In this document: positions 7,136 to 14,029 of the stretch, one piece after another | Layout of the letters: every line of letters begins with the position of its first letter | Numbering within the stretch: the stretch's first letter is position 1 | DNA from: Eubacterium sp. | GTDB taxonomy: Bacteria; Bacillota; Clostridia; Lachnospirales; Lachnospiraceae | Assembly (NCBI GenBank): GCA_024681495.1 | Contig: JAILAS010000048.1 | Location: forward strand, 1-16,360 | DNA: 16,360 nucleotides | Direction: 5' to 3' | Notes under the pieces: generated by a model | Database searches by the model: none | Seen by the model: only the letters and a program-made list of their open reading frames with translations | Told to the model about the DNA's origin: nothing | Made by a program: the position numbers and the translations under genes

Positions 7136-9350
7136 ATACGCCAGGATAATCGTAAATTTAAGCGTACAGAGCCTCGACCGGACGTTTGAGTACCGCATCC
7201 CGCCAGCCCTTACGGGAAAGGTCAGGGTGGGCTCGCGCGTCCAGGTCCCCTTCGGGAATTCGTCCCGGATGGTGAGCGGCTACGTGGTGGAGCTCGAGGA
7301 GGAGCCGGAGTTCGATCCGGCCAGGATAAAGGATCTCGACAGTGTGGTCGAGGGCTCGCTGGAGGCGCACGGCCGCATGATTGAGCTGGCCGCCTGGATG
7401 AAGAAGAACTACGGCGGCACGATGAATCAGGCACTTAAGACTGTCCTTCCCGTGAAGAAGAAGGTGAAGGAGAAGGTGCACCGCAGCGTGTCGTTGGCCG
7501 TCGGACGTGATAAGGCCATGGAGGCGCTCTCCATCTACGACCGTAAGAAGTACAGGGCCAGGGCACGGCTGATTGGCGCCCTGCTCAATGAGGAATCGGT
7601 GCCCTGCGAGGTCCTGACCGACAAGCTCAACGTCACCTCCAGGGTGATAACAGCCCTCGAGAAGGAGGGCCTCGTCTCCGTGAGGGAGAGGAAGATCGAC
7701 AGGAATCCCCTCTCGCTGACGGGAGATGGCACCTACGATACCAGGCTCTCCGCGGATCAGCAGAGCGTCTGCGACAGCATAATTTCGGACTTCGACGCCG
7801 GAAAGTACGGCACGTATCTTCTGCACGGAGTCACGGGGAGCGGCAAGACCGAGGTCTACATGGAGCTCATCGCGCACGCGGTCGCTCAGGGGAAGGCCTC
7901 CATCATGCTCATCCCCGAGATTGCGCTCACCTATCAGACGGTCATGAGGTTCTACAAGCGCTTTGGAGACAGGGTGTCCTTTCTTAACTCGCGCATGAGC
8001 GCCGGCGAGAGGTACGACCAGTACGTGCGTGCCGTCTCGGGGCAGCTCGACGTTATTATAGGCCCCAGATCTGCGCTCTTTACCCCGTTCGATAAGCTCG
8101 GATTCATAATCGTAGACGAGGAACACGAGTCCACATACCGCAGCGAGGGGGTGCCCTCGTACGATGCGCGGGCTGCGGCCCGCGAGCTGGCCCGCCTGTC
8201 GGGTGCCTCCGTGGTCCTCGGCTCCGCCACGCCATCCCTGGAGTCGTACCATGCGGCCAAAAGCGGCGAGTACGGCCTCTTCGAGCTGAAGGAGAGGATA
8301 GGCGGTCGCCCGCTGGCGAAGACCCACGTGGTGGATCTGCGTCAGGAGCTTAAGGAAGGGAACCGCTCGGCCATATCCCGGGCCCTCGCAGAGGGCATTT
8401 CGCGCAGGCTCTCCCGCGGGGAGCAGACCATGCTCTTCATCAACCGAAGGGGAGTGGCCGGATTCGTTTCATGCAGATCTTGCGGACATGTGTTAAAATG
8501 TCCCCATTGCGACGTTTCTCTCACGGAGCACAGGGGAGGCATCCTGATGTGCCACTACTGCGGGCATACCGAGCGCGTGGTGAACAGGTGTCCCTCCTGT
8601 GGCTCCAACGCGATCCGCGGCTTTCGGGCCGGCACGGAGAAGCTCGAGCAGGTGGTTAAGGACATGTTCCCATCGGCCTCTGTCGTTAGAATGGATGCCG
8701 ACACCACCGCGAAGAAGGGGGCGCACGAGAAGATCCTCTCGGACTTCGCGGACGGAAAGGCCGACATAATGATCGGCACGCAGATGATAGTGAAGGGGCA
8801 CGACTTTCCCAATGTCACGCTGGTGGGAGCCCTGGCCGCAGATATGTCTCTTAACGCCCCCGACTACAGGTCGGCCGAGCGCACGTTCCAGCTGCTGACG
8901 CAGGCGGCGGGGCGCGCGGGCAGGAGCCGTCTCCCGGGCGAGTTCATCATCCAGACATACAGGCCCGATCATTTCGCTATAATAAGCGCGGCCGCCCAGG
9001 ACTACGCCCCGTTCTACGAGCAGGAGACGGCGGTGCACGAGCTCCTGGGATACCCTCCCTACTCGCACATGCTGCAGATGATGTTTTCGTCCCCCTCGTC
9101 CGATCAGGTGGAGACGGCGGCGAAGACGGCGCTCGAGGCCATATCCGGCGGGGAGTCAGGAGATGAGGGAACGGTCATAACCGGGCCCTGCGATCCGCCG
9201 ATGGCCAAACTAAACGACATATACCGTAAGGTTATGTATATAAGAGACGAGAAAAGAGACAACTTGGTTGACATAAAAGATGTGGTCGAGGCTCTGGCGC
9301 TGGACAGCCGGCTGGGCCGCAATGTTACCGTTAAGTTCACGTTTGATTGA
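7122..9350 (+). CDS. priA: Primosomal protein N' (replication restart helicase PriA)
   Basis: The 742-residue protein is a 3'-to-5' DNA helicase that rebuilds replication forks and loads the replicative helicase at stalled forks. The N-terminal DNA-binding region (1-105) begins ARIIVNLSVQSLDRTFEY. Walker A is GVTGSGKTE (236-244) and the DEAH-type box is DEEH (332-335), with GSATPSLES (367-375) after it. Eight cysteines (C451, C454, C460, C463, C477, C480, C490, C493) form the two zinc sites of the PriA helicase insert. GTQMIVKGHDFPNV and QAAGRAGR further on are helicase motifs V and VI. GGAGG (7111-7115) lies 6 bases before ATG 7122 inside murE, so translation is probably coupled. Length and motifs are normal for the family. 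Confidence 0.96.
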   Translation: MSSPEYARIIVNLSVQSLDRTFEYRIPPALTGKVRVGSRVQVPFGNSSRMVSGYVVELEEEPEFDPARIKDLDSVVEGSLEAHGRMIELAAWMKKNYGGTMNQALKTVLPVKKKVKEKVHRSVSLAVGRDKAMEALSIYDRKKYRARARLIGALLNEESVPCEVLTDKLNVTSRVITALEKEGLVSVRERKIDRNPLSLTGDGTYDTRLSADQQSVCDSIISDFDAGKYGTYLLHGVTGSGKTEVYMELIAHAVAQGKASIMLIPEIALTYQTVMRFYKRFGDRVSFLNSRMSAGERYDQYVRAVSGQLDVIIGPRSALFTPFDKLGFIIVDEEHESTYRSEGVPSYDARAAARELARLSGASVVLGSATPSLESYHAAKSGEYGLFELKERIGGRPLAKTHVVDLRQELKEGNRSAISRALAEGISRRLSRGEQTMLFINRRGVAGFVSCRSCGHVLKCPHCDVSLTEHRGGILMCHYCGHTERVVNRCPSCGSNAIRGFRAGTEKLEQVVKDMFPSASVVRMDADTTAKKGAHEKILSDFADGKADIMIGTQMIVKGHDFPNVTLVGALAADMSLNAPDYRSAERTFQLLTQAAGRAGRSRLPGEFIIQTYRPDHFAIISAAAQDYAPFYEQETAVHELLGYPPYSHMLQMMFSSPSSDQVETAAKTALEAISGGESGDEGTVITGPCDPPMAKLNDIYRKVMYIRDEKRDNLVDIKDVVEALALDSRLGRNVTVKFTFD
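9266..9276 (+). repeat. GGTTGACATAA word, copy 5
   Basis: This copy reads in frame as Val-Asp-Ile-Lys near the C-terminus of PriA (NLVDIKDVV), 75 bases before the priA stop codon. Confidence 0.8.
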
Positions 9351-9401
9351 TGGGAAGTTCCCATGACACCCGGCCGTGCCGGGCCGGCAGAGACCTGCCG
9401 G
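9350..9401 (+). other. Three consecutive inverted repeats between priA and def
   Basis: ATGGGAA-G-TTCCCAT (9350-9364) overlaps the last base of the priA stop. CCCGGC-CGT-GCCGGG (9369-9383) and CCGGCAG-AGAC-CTGCCGG (9384-9401) follow directly and end just before the def Shine-Dalgarno AAGGAGG (9404-9410). None is followed by a T-run, so terminators are unlikely. The second and third can form stable RNA hairpins; the first, with a one-base centre, is more likely a DNA palindrome. Confidence 0.65.
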
Positions 9402-9414
9402 GGAAGGAGGACAT

Positions 9415-9906
9415 GTGGCAATTAGAGAAATTCGCGTTTTAGGCGATGAGATATTGACCAAGAAATGCCGGGAGATCAAGGAGGTAACCCCCAGGATAAG
9501 GGAGCTTGCCGAGGACATGATCGACACGATGTACGAGGCCAACGGCGTAGGACTCGCGGCGCCCCAGGTGGGCATACTCAAGAGGCTCGTGGTAATAGAC
9601 ATAGGCGAGGAGGACAAGCCTCCCTACGTATTTATAAACCCCGAGATCATCGAGTCCTCCGGCGAGCAGACCGGCGACGAGGGATGCCTCTCCGTACCGG
9701 GCAAGGTCGGCACCGTGACCCGTCCGATGTACGTAAAGGCGAAGGCCTATGACCTCGACATGAACGAGTTCACCGTGGAGGCCGAGGGGCTTCTGGCCAG
9801 GGCCATCTGCCACGAGCTCGATCACCTGGAGGGCACCGTATACGTGTCCAAGGCCGAGGGCGGCATAAGGGAAGTGCAGTACGCCGATGACGACGACGAG
9901 GAATAA
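9415..9906 (+). CDS. def: Peptide deformylase
   Basis: The 163-residue metalloenzyme removes the N-formyl group from new proteins at the ribosome exit. All three signatures are present: GVGLAAPQ (44-51), EGCLS (89-93) and HELDH (133-137). C91, H133 and H137 bind the metal and E134 is the catalytic base. The GTG at 9415 is preferred because the family starts with xAIREIRxLGDE and AAGGAGG (9404-9410) lies just upstream, though only 4 bases away. An in-frame GTG at 9376 would add 13 residues encoded by a hairpin region and is rejected. The protein ends in a run of acidic residues (ADDDDEE) whose coding DNA is repeated after the stop codon. It is followed by fmt, its usual partner. Confidence 0.95.
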   Translation: MAIREIRVLGDEILTKKCREIKEVTPRIRELAEDMIDTMYEANGVGLAAPQVGILKRLVVIDIGEEDKPPYVFINPEIIESSGEQTGDEGCLSVPGKVGTVTRPMYVKAKAYDLDMNEFTVEAEGLLARAICHELDHLEGTVYVSKAEGGIREVQYADDDDEE

Positions 9907-9937
9907 CAGCACGCCGATGACGACGAGCAATAACAGC
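9881..9937 (+). repeat. Imperfect tandem duplication of the def 3' end
   Basis: Unit 1 (9881-9910, 30 bases) spans the last codons of def, its TAA and four further bases (CAGC). Unit 2 (9911-9937, 27 bases) repeats it with one GAC-type triplet fewer and G changed to C before AATAACAGC. The second unit carries its own in-phase TAA and lies wholly in the def-fmt gap. Confidence 0.85.
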
Positions 9938-9946
9938 ACGCTTGGA

Positions 9947-9957
9947 GGTTGACATAA
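9947..9957 (+). repeat. GGTTGACATAA word, copy 6 (intergenic)
   Basis: This is the only non-coding copy. It overlaps the end of the fmt Shine-Dalgarno GGAGG (9944-9948) and fills almost all the space to the ATG at 9959. No protein constraint can explain it. Confidence 0.85.
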
Positions 9958-9958
9958 T

Positions 9959-10888
9959 ATGAGAGTTATTTTCATGGGAACGCCGGACTTTTCCGTCCCC
10001 ATACTGGAATCCATTGCAGCGGCAGGACACGAGGTGGTTCTTACGGTTACGCAGCCTGACAGACACAAGGGCCGCCACGGCCACACCGTCCCCTCTCCCG
10101 TGAAGGAGTGCGCGCTTAAGCTGGACATCCCCGTCTACACGCCGGAGAAGGTCTCCACCCCCGAGGGCGTCGAGTACCTTAAGGGATTCGACCCCGACAT
10201 CATGGTGGTTGCGGCATACGGCCAGATCCTTTCCAAGGAGATCCTGGACCTCCCGCGCACCTGCTGCGTGAACGTGCACGCATCGCTCCTGCCGGCCTAC
10301 AGGGGCGCGTCCCCGATACAGTGGGCTGTCATAAACGGCGAGGAGTACTCGGGCGTCACCACCATGAGAATGGAGGAGGGCCTAGACACCGGAGATATAA
10401 TCGAGGTATCGAAGATAAAACTTGCCGACAATGAGACCGCCGGCAGCCTCTTCGACCGCCTCTCCGGGGCGGGGGCGCAGCTCATCGTGTCCACCCTCGA
10501 GAAGATAGGAGACGGCACCGCCACATTCACGCCCCAGGGCGATGACGGCGTCACCTACACCAGGCAGATAAAGAAATCATTGGGAGATCTCGACTTCTCG
10601 AAGTCAGCGGTGGAGTTATCCCGTCTCGTCCGCGGGCTCGACCCCTGGCCGGGCGCATTCACGAGGCTTAACGGAAAGAACTTTAAGATACTTAAGGTCT
10701 CGGTGGCCGAAGGGCAGACCGACAGCGCGCCCGGCACCATCGTGTCGGCCGGCAGGGACGGCTTCCTTGTGGCCACCGGAGACGGATTGCTGGCGCTTGA
10801 GGAGGTTCAGCTCGAGGGTAAGAAACGCATGAGCGCCGAGGATTTTTTGAGGGGAGTGCACCCGGAAGAAGGAACCCTTCTGGGATAG
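9959..10888 (+). CDS. fmt: Methionyl-tRNA formyltransferase
   Basis: The 309-residue enzyme formylates Met on initiator tRNA using 10-formyltetrahydrofolate. The start MRVIFMGTPDFSVP (1-14) is the family signature. The catalytic region VNVHASLLPAYRGASPIQ (104-121) carries N105 and H107, and GLDTGDI (141-147) supplies D143, completing the Asn-His-Asp triad. The C-terminal OB-like tRNA-binding domain (about 205-309) contains LVRGLDPWPGAF. GGAGG (9944-9948) precedes ATG 9959 by 10 bases. The gap to def is 52 bases and holds the duplicated def tail and the GGTTGACATAA word. The def-fmt pairing balances formylation and deformylation. Confidence 0.96.
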   Translation: MRVIFMGTPDFSVPILESIAAAGHEVVLTVTQPDRHKGRHGHTVPSPVKECALKLDIPVYTPEKVSTPEGVEYLKGFDPDIMVVAAYGQILSKEILDLPRTCCVNVHASLLPAYRGASPIQWAVINGEEYSGVTTMRMEEGLDTGDIIEVSKIKLADNETAGSLFDRLSGAGAQLIVSTLEKIGDGTATFTPQGDDGVTYTRQIKKSLGDLDFSKSAVELSRLVRGLDPWPGAFTRLNGKNFKILKVSVAEGQTDSAPGTIVSAGRDGFLVATGDGLLALEEVQLEGKKRMSAEDFLRGVHPEEGTLLG

Positions 10889-10900
10889 GAGGACTCTGTA

Positions 10901-12250
10901 GTGAAATCCGATAAAAACGTTAGAGAACTGGCCGTAGACGCTCTTATGGCCGTAAATGAGGACGGGGTATTTCTTAACACGGAGATATCCCGTATATTGC
11001 AGGAGACGCCCTCGCTCTCACCCGAGGACCGCGGGCTGTTCGTGCGCCTCACGGAGGGCACGGTGCAGCACAGGATAAGGCTCGACTATTTCCTAAACAA
11101 GGTTTCGAAGACTCCCGTCAGAAAGATGAAGCCTTTCATCCGCGCGTTGCTTCGATGCGCGGCTTACCAGATATTGTTTTTGGACAGGATTCCCGATCAC
11201 GCGGTGGTGAATGAGTCCGTAAAGATGGCGAAAAGGCGCGGATTCACGGGCCTGTCGGGTTTCGTGAACGGTGTGCTTCGCGGCCTCTCGTCCCGCAAGG
11301 ATGAGATCGCCCTCCCCGACCCCGCCCGTAACCGCAAGGACTATCTGTCCATCGCGTTCTCGGTGCCAATGTGGCTGACGGAGCTGTTTTTGGACGAGTA
11401 CGGATATGAGAGGACGCGCGAGGTCTTCTCCTGTATCCAGGCCGAGGACAAGCCGCTCTCGCTTTGGGCTAACCGGCTTCGCACGACGCCTGCTGAGCTT
11501 TTGAAGGCCCTCGAGAGTGAGGGAATTGCGGCAGAGGCCGTGGACGGGATAGACGGCGCCTTCGTCTGCAGGAATCTCCCCGGCATAAGGGAGCTCGCCT
11601 CCTTCAAGGCGGGAGACTTCTACGTGCAGAACCTGGGCCCCATGCGGGTTATGGACGAGGTGCTCGGCCGGCTCGATTTGGACGGGTTCGACGAGGAGAG
11701 CCCGCTCCGCGTCCTCGACACGTGCGCGTCCCCCGGCGGAAAGAGCCTGTACGTCGCCAACGCCCTCGGAAAGAGGGCATCCATCGTCTCGTGCGACGTG
11801 AGCGACGGCAAGCTGAAGCGCCTCAATCAGAACGTGGAGCGCCTGGGCTATGGAAACATCGTCTCCACTCAGGTGAGCGATGCGCTGGAGTACAGGCCGG
11901 CGGACGAGGGCGAGTTCGACCTGGTCATGCTCGACGTGCCCTGCAGCGGCATTGGCACCATGGGAAGGAAGCCCGACATACGCTACAGGCTGCAGAAGGG
12001 CGACATCGCCTCCCTCGCCGAAAGGCAGATGGAGATGGTGAGGGTGTGTTCGCGTTATGTAAACCATGGCGGATACCTCCTCTACATGACCTGCACGGTC
12101 GGCGGCGCCGAAAACGCCGCCAATGCGGCCCGCATTGCATCCGGGCTCCCCTTCGAGCTCATCTGCGACAGGCAGCTTCTCCCCGACGAGTCCGGTTCCG
12201 ACGGGTTCTACTTCGCCCTGTTCAAAAGGAAGGAGGCCGACAATGGTTGA
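10901..12250 (+). CDS. rsmB: 16S rRNA (cytosine-967-C5)-methyltransferase RsmB
   Basis: The 449-residue protein starts with a NusB-like RNA-binding domain (about 4-135) and ends with a Rossmann methyltransferase domain. The S-adenosylmethionine motif is DTCASPGGK (273-281). C348 in DVPCSGIGTMGRKPDI is the release cysteine and C398 in YMTCTV is the nucleophile, matching E. coli C325 and C375. The segment before the SAM motif reads FYVQNLGPM, whereas many homologues have VQD plus a small-residue stretch, a mild divergence. The start is GTG 10901: TAGGAGG (10886-10892), which includes the fmt stop codon, lies 8 bases upstream. The end overlaps rlmN by 8 bases. Confidence 0.93.
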   Translation: MKSDKNVRELAVDALMAVNEDGVFLNTEISRILQETPSLSPEDRGLFVRLTEGTVQHRIRLDYFLNKVSKTPVRKMKPFIRALLRCAAYQILFLDRIPDHAVVNESVKMAKRRGFTGLSGFVNGVLRGLSSRKDEIALPDPARNRKDYLSIAFSVPMWLTELFLDEYGYERTREVFSCIQAEDKPLSLWANRLRTTPAELLKALESEGIAAEAVDGIDGAFVCRNLPGIRELASFKAGDFYVQNLGPMRVMDEVLGRLDLDGFDEESPLRVLDTCASPGGKSLYVANALGKRASIVSCDVSDGKLKRLNQNVERLGYGNIVSTQVSDALEYRPADEGEFDLVMLDVPCSGIGTMGRKPDIRYRLQKGDIASLAERQMEMVRVCSRYVNHGGYLLYMTCTVGGAENAANAARIASGLPFELICDRQLLPDESGSDGFYFALFKRKEADNG

Positions 12251-13265
12251 CATAAAATCCATGTACAAGCCCGAGGTCATCTCCTTCATGGAGGAGATGG
12301 GAGAGAAGAAATTCAGGGCCACGCAGCTCTTCGAGTGGATGCATAAGAAGAGGGCAGCTTCCTTCGACGACATGACGAACCTCTCGCTGTCTCTCCGGGA
12401 GACCCTTAAGGAGAAGGCGACTCTCGATACCCTCGAGAAGGTTCAGGTCTTAGAGTCTAAGACCGACGGCACCAGGAAGTACCTGTTTAAGGCCTCGGAC
12501 GGCGCCCTCATAGAGTCGGTCATGATGAGGTATTCCTACGGGGTATCCCTGTGCGTCTCCAGCCAGGTCGGCTGCGCCATGGGATGCAGCTTCTGCGCGT
12601 CCACGGTGAACGGGCTCGACAGAAACCTGACCGCCGGAGAGATTCTCGAGCAGGTCTACGGCGTGGAGAGGGACTCCGGCGAACGCGTGTCGCACGTCGT
12701 CGTCATGGGCATGGGCGAACCCTTCGCCAACTACGAGAACCTGATAAGGTTCCTCCGCCTCATCACGGATCCGGAGGCCGGGGGACTGGGCGCCAGGAAC
12801 ATAACGGTCTCCACGTGCGGAATCGTCCCCGGGATACTCAGGTTCGCGGAGGAGAAGATTCCCGTCACGCTGGCGCTCTCACTCCACGCGTCCGACCAGG
12901 CCGAGCGTGAGAGGATAATGCCCGTGGCGCGTAAGTATCCGCTCCCGGAGGTGCTTTCTGCCTGCGACGAATACTTCAATAAGACGGGGCGCAGGGTGAC
13001 GTATGAGTACGCGCTTATTGACGGCGTGAACGACACCGACGAGGACGCCCGGAGGATGGGCGAACTTCTGGGAGGTAAAAACTGCCATGTGAATCTCATT
13101 CCGGTGAACCCCGTGGATGGTAAGGAATACAGGCCGGGTAACGCCTCGCGCTTTAAAAATAAACTTGAAAATTACCGAATAAATGCTACTATTAGAAGGG
13201 CATTGGGCGGTGATATCGACGGTGCCTGCGGTCAGCTTAGGAACCGTAATTCAGGAAGGGATTAA
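12243..13265 (+). CDS. rlmN: 23S rRNA/tRNA adenine-C2 methyltransferase RlmN
   Basis: The 340-residue radical SAM enzyme makes 2-methyladenosine at A2503 of 23S rRNA and at A37 of some tRNAs. C111, C115 and C118 (CAMGCSFC) bind the 4Fe-4S cluster. C104 in LCVSSQVG and C329 in IDGACGQL match the two other cysteines needed for the ping-pong mechanism (E. coli C118 and C355). GMGEPFANY (156-164) is the SAM-binding GGEP-like motif. ATG 12243 is chosen because AAGGAGG (12230-12236) lies 6 bases upstream and MVDIKSM fits family N-termini. A longer form from 12123 would translate rsmB sequence in another frame. The start codon is followed at once by the GGTTGACATAA word. Confidence 0.95.
   Translation: MVDIKSMYKPEVISFMEEMGEKKFRATQLFEWMHKKRAASFDDMTNLSLSLRETLKEKATLDTLEKVQVLESKTDGTRKYLFKASDGALIESVMMRYSYGVSLCVSSQVGCAMGCSFCASTVNGLDRNLTAGEILEQVYGVERDSGERVSHVVVMGMGEPFANYENLIRFLRLITDPEAGGLGARNITVSTCGIVPGILRFAEEKIPVTLALSLHASDQAERERIMPVARKYPLPEVLSACDEYFNKTGRRVTYEYALIDGVNDTDEDARRMGELLGGKNCHVNLIPVNPVDGKEYRPGNASRFKNKLENYRINATIRRALGGDIDGACGQLRNRNSGRD
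12245..12255 (+). repeat. GGTTGACATAA word, copy 7 (at the rlmN start codon)
   Basis: The first G of the word is the last base of the rlmN ATG, so the motif encodes residues 2-4 (Val-Asp-Ile) and overlaps the rsmB stop TGA (12248-12250). Like copy 6, it sits in a translation initiation region. Confidence 0.85.
13165..13192 (+). promoter_or_regulatory. Internal promoter candidate for prpC-prkC-rsgA
   Basis: TTGAAA (13165-13170), a 16-bp spacer and TACTAT (13187-13192), preceded by the extended -10 TG at 13184-13185, make the best two-box promoter seen in the window. It lies in a distinctly AT-rich patch (13150-13200) at the 3' end of the otherwise GC-rich rlmN. Transcription would start near 13199, about 74 bases before prpC. 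Confidence 0.5.
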
Positions 13266-13272
13266 ACCGGAT

Positions 13273-13995
13273 ATGAAGAGTTTTTCCGGAACCGACGCGG
13301 GTAAGGTGCGTCGGGTCAACCAAGATTATATTTACACCGGAGACGAGCCGGTTGGGAATCTGCCCAATCTGTTCGTGGTGGCCGACGGCATGGGCGGCCA
13401 TAAGGCGGGTGATTACGCTTCGCGCTACGCTGTCGATCGTGTTATCGAGCTCGCAGCGCAGTCGGCCGATGAGGACATCGATAAGATAGTTACCGATGCT
13501 CTTGTTCAGGTGAACAAGGAGCTCATCGAGGAGGCTATGTGCGATCCGGACAAGGAGGGCATGGGAACCACGTTTGTGGCTGCCGTTATAGACGGGGATG
13601 TGCTTCACGCATTCAACGTCGGTGACAGCCGACTGTACCTGGTCAATCACGCCATCCGGCAGGTGACCAGGGATCACTCCTACGTTCAGGAGATGGTTAA
13701 AAACGGCAGGTTAAATAAGAAACAGGCCAGGAATCACCCCAGGAAGAACGTTATCACCAGGGCGGTGGGAGTATCTCCCGAGCTGGAGGTGGACGTTTTC
13801 ACCGAAAAGCTCAATAAGGGCGACGAGGTGCTGCTCTGTTCGGACGGACTTACGAACATGGTCGAGGATACCCTCATCGAGCAGATAATAAAGGCGGGCA
13901 CGGACCTGGTCGACGAGGTCACCAGGCTCATAGCCGCGGCTAATGAAAACGGCGGCATAGACAACATTTCAGTGGTTTTGATTAGGCCTTTCTAG
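13273..13995 (+). CDS. prpC: PP2C-family Ser/Thr protein phosphatase (PrpC/Stp)
   Basis: The 240-residue cytosolic phosphatase needs Mn2+/Mg2+ and reverses phosphorylation by the partner kinase encoded next. PP2C motifs are in order: RRVNQD (13-18, with D18), VVADGMGGHKAGDYAS (35-50, with D38), GMGTTFVAA (96-104), FNVGDSRLY (114-122), LLCSDGLTNMV (187-197, with D191) and GGIDNIS (227-233, with D230). The Asp residues are the bimetal ligands. ATG 13273 is preferred: the family starts just before the GKVRRVNQD motif, and AGGAAGGG (13253-13260) is an acceptable, somewhat distant ribosome site. An upstream in-frame start at 13183 would read through the end of rlmN. There are 7 bases after rlmN and 34 before prkC. 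Confidence 0.93.
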   Translation: MKSFSGTDAGKVRRVNQDYIYTGDEPVGNLPNLFVVADGMGGHKAGDYASRYAVDRVIELAAQSADEDIDKIVTDALVQVNKELIEEAMCDPDKEGMGTTFVAAVIDGDVLHAFNVGDSRLYLVNHAIRQVTRDHSYVQEMVKNGRLNKKQARNHPRKNVITRAVGVSPELEVDVFTEKLNKGDEVLLCSDGLTNMVEDTLIEQIIKAGTDLVDEVTRLIAAANENGGIDNISVVLIRPF

Positions 13996-14029
13996 GTCGT
14001 TTCAATAATACTTAAACAGGAGAAGCATT

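Noticed and set aside
7158..8327. Minus-strand frame of 389 codons opposite priA; similar long frames opposite the dehydrogenase (1006-1899) and rsmB (11093-12373)
   Set aside because: All lie fully over conserved genes and show only antisense composition (His, Arg, Gly, Val rich), with no motif.
9200..9245. AT-rich TATATAA stretch in priA as a promoter for def
   Set aside because: No convincing -35, and the final -10 base does not fit; the bases are explained by Tyr, Ile and Arg codons.
9376..9414. Extended N-terminus of peptide deformylase from GTG 9376
   Set aside because: The extra 13 residues come from the hairpin region and Shine-Dalgarno sequence and are not part of the family.
1987..9957. 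GGTTGACATAA copies read as -35 boxes (TTGACA) of promoters
   Set aside because: I looked for a -10 about 17 bases downstream at the copies at 1987 and 9947 and found none, and most copies are deep inside genes. Read as extended -10 boxes, the essential last T is missing in six of eight.
12123..12242. N-terminal extension of RlmN
   Set aside because: It is rsmB sequence in another frame; ATG 12243 has a strong ribosome site and fits the family start.
13183..13272. N-terminal extension of the PP2C phosphatase
   Set aside because: It overlaps the rlmN 3' end in another frame, and the PP2C fold begins after 13273.
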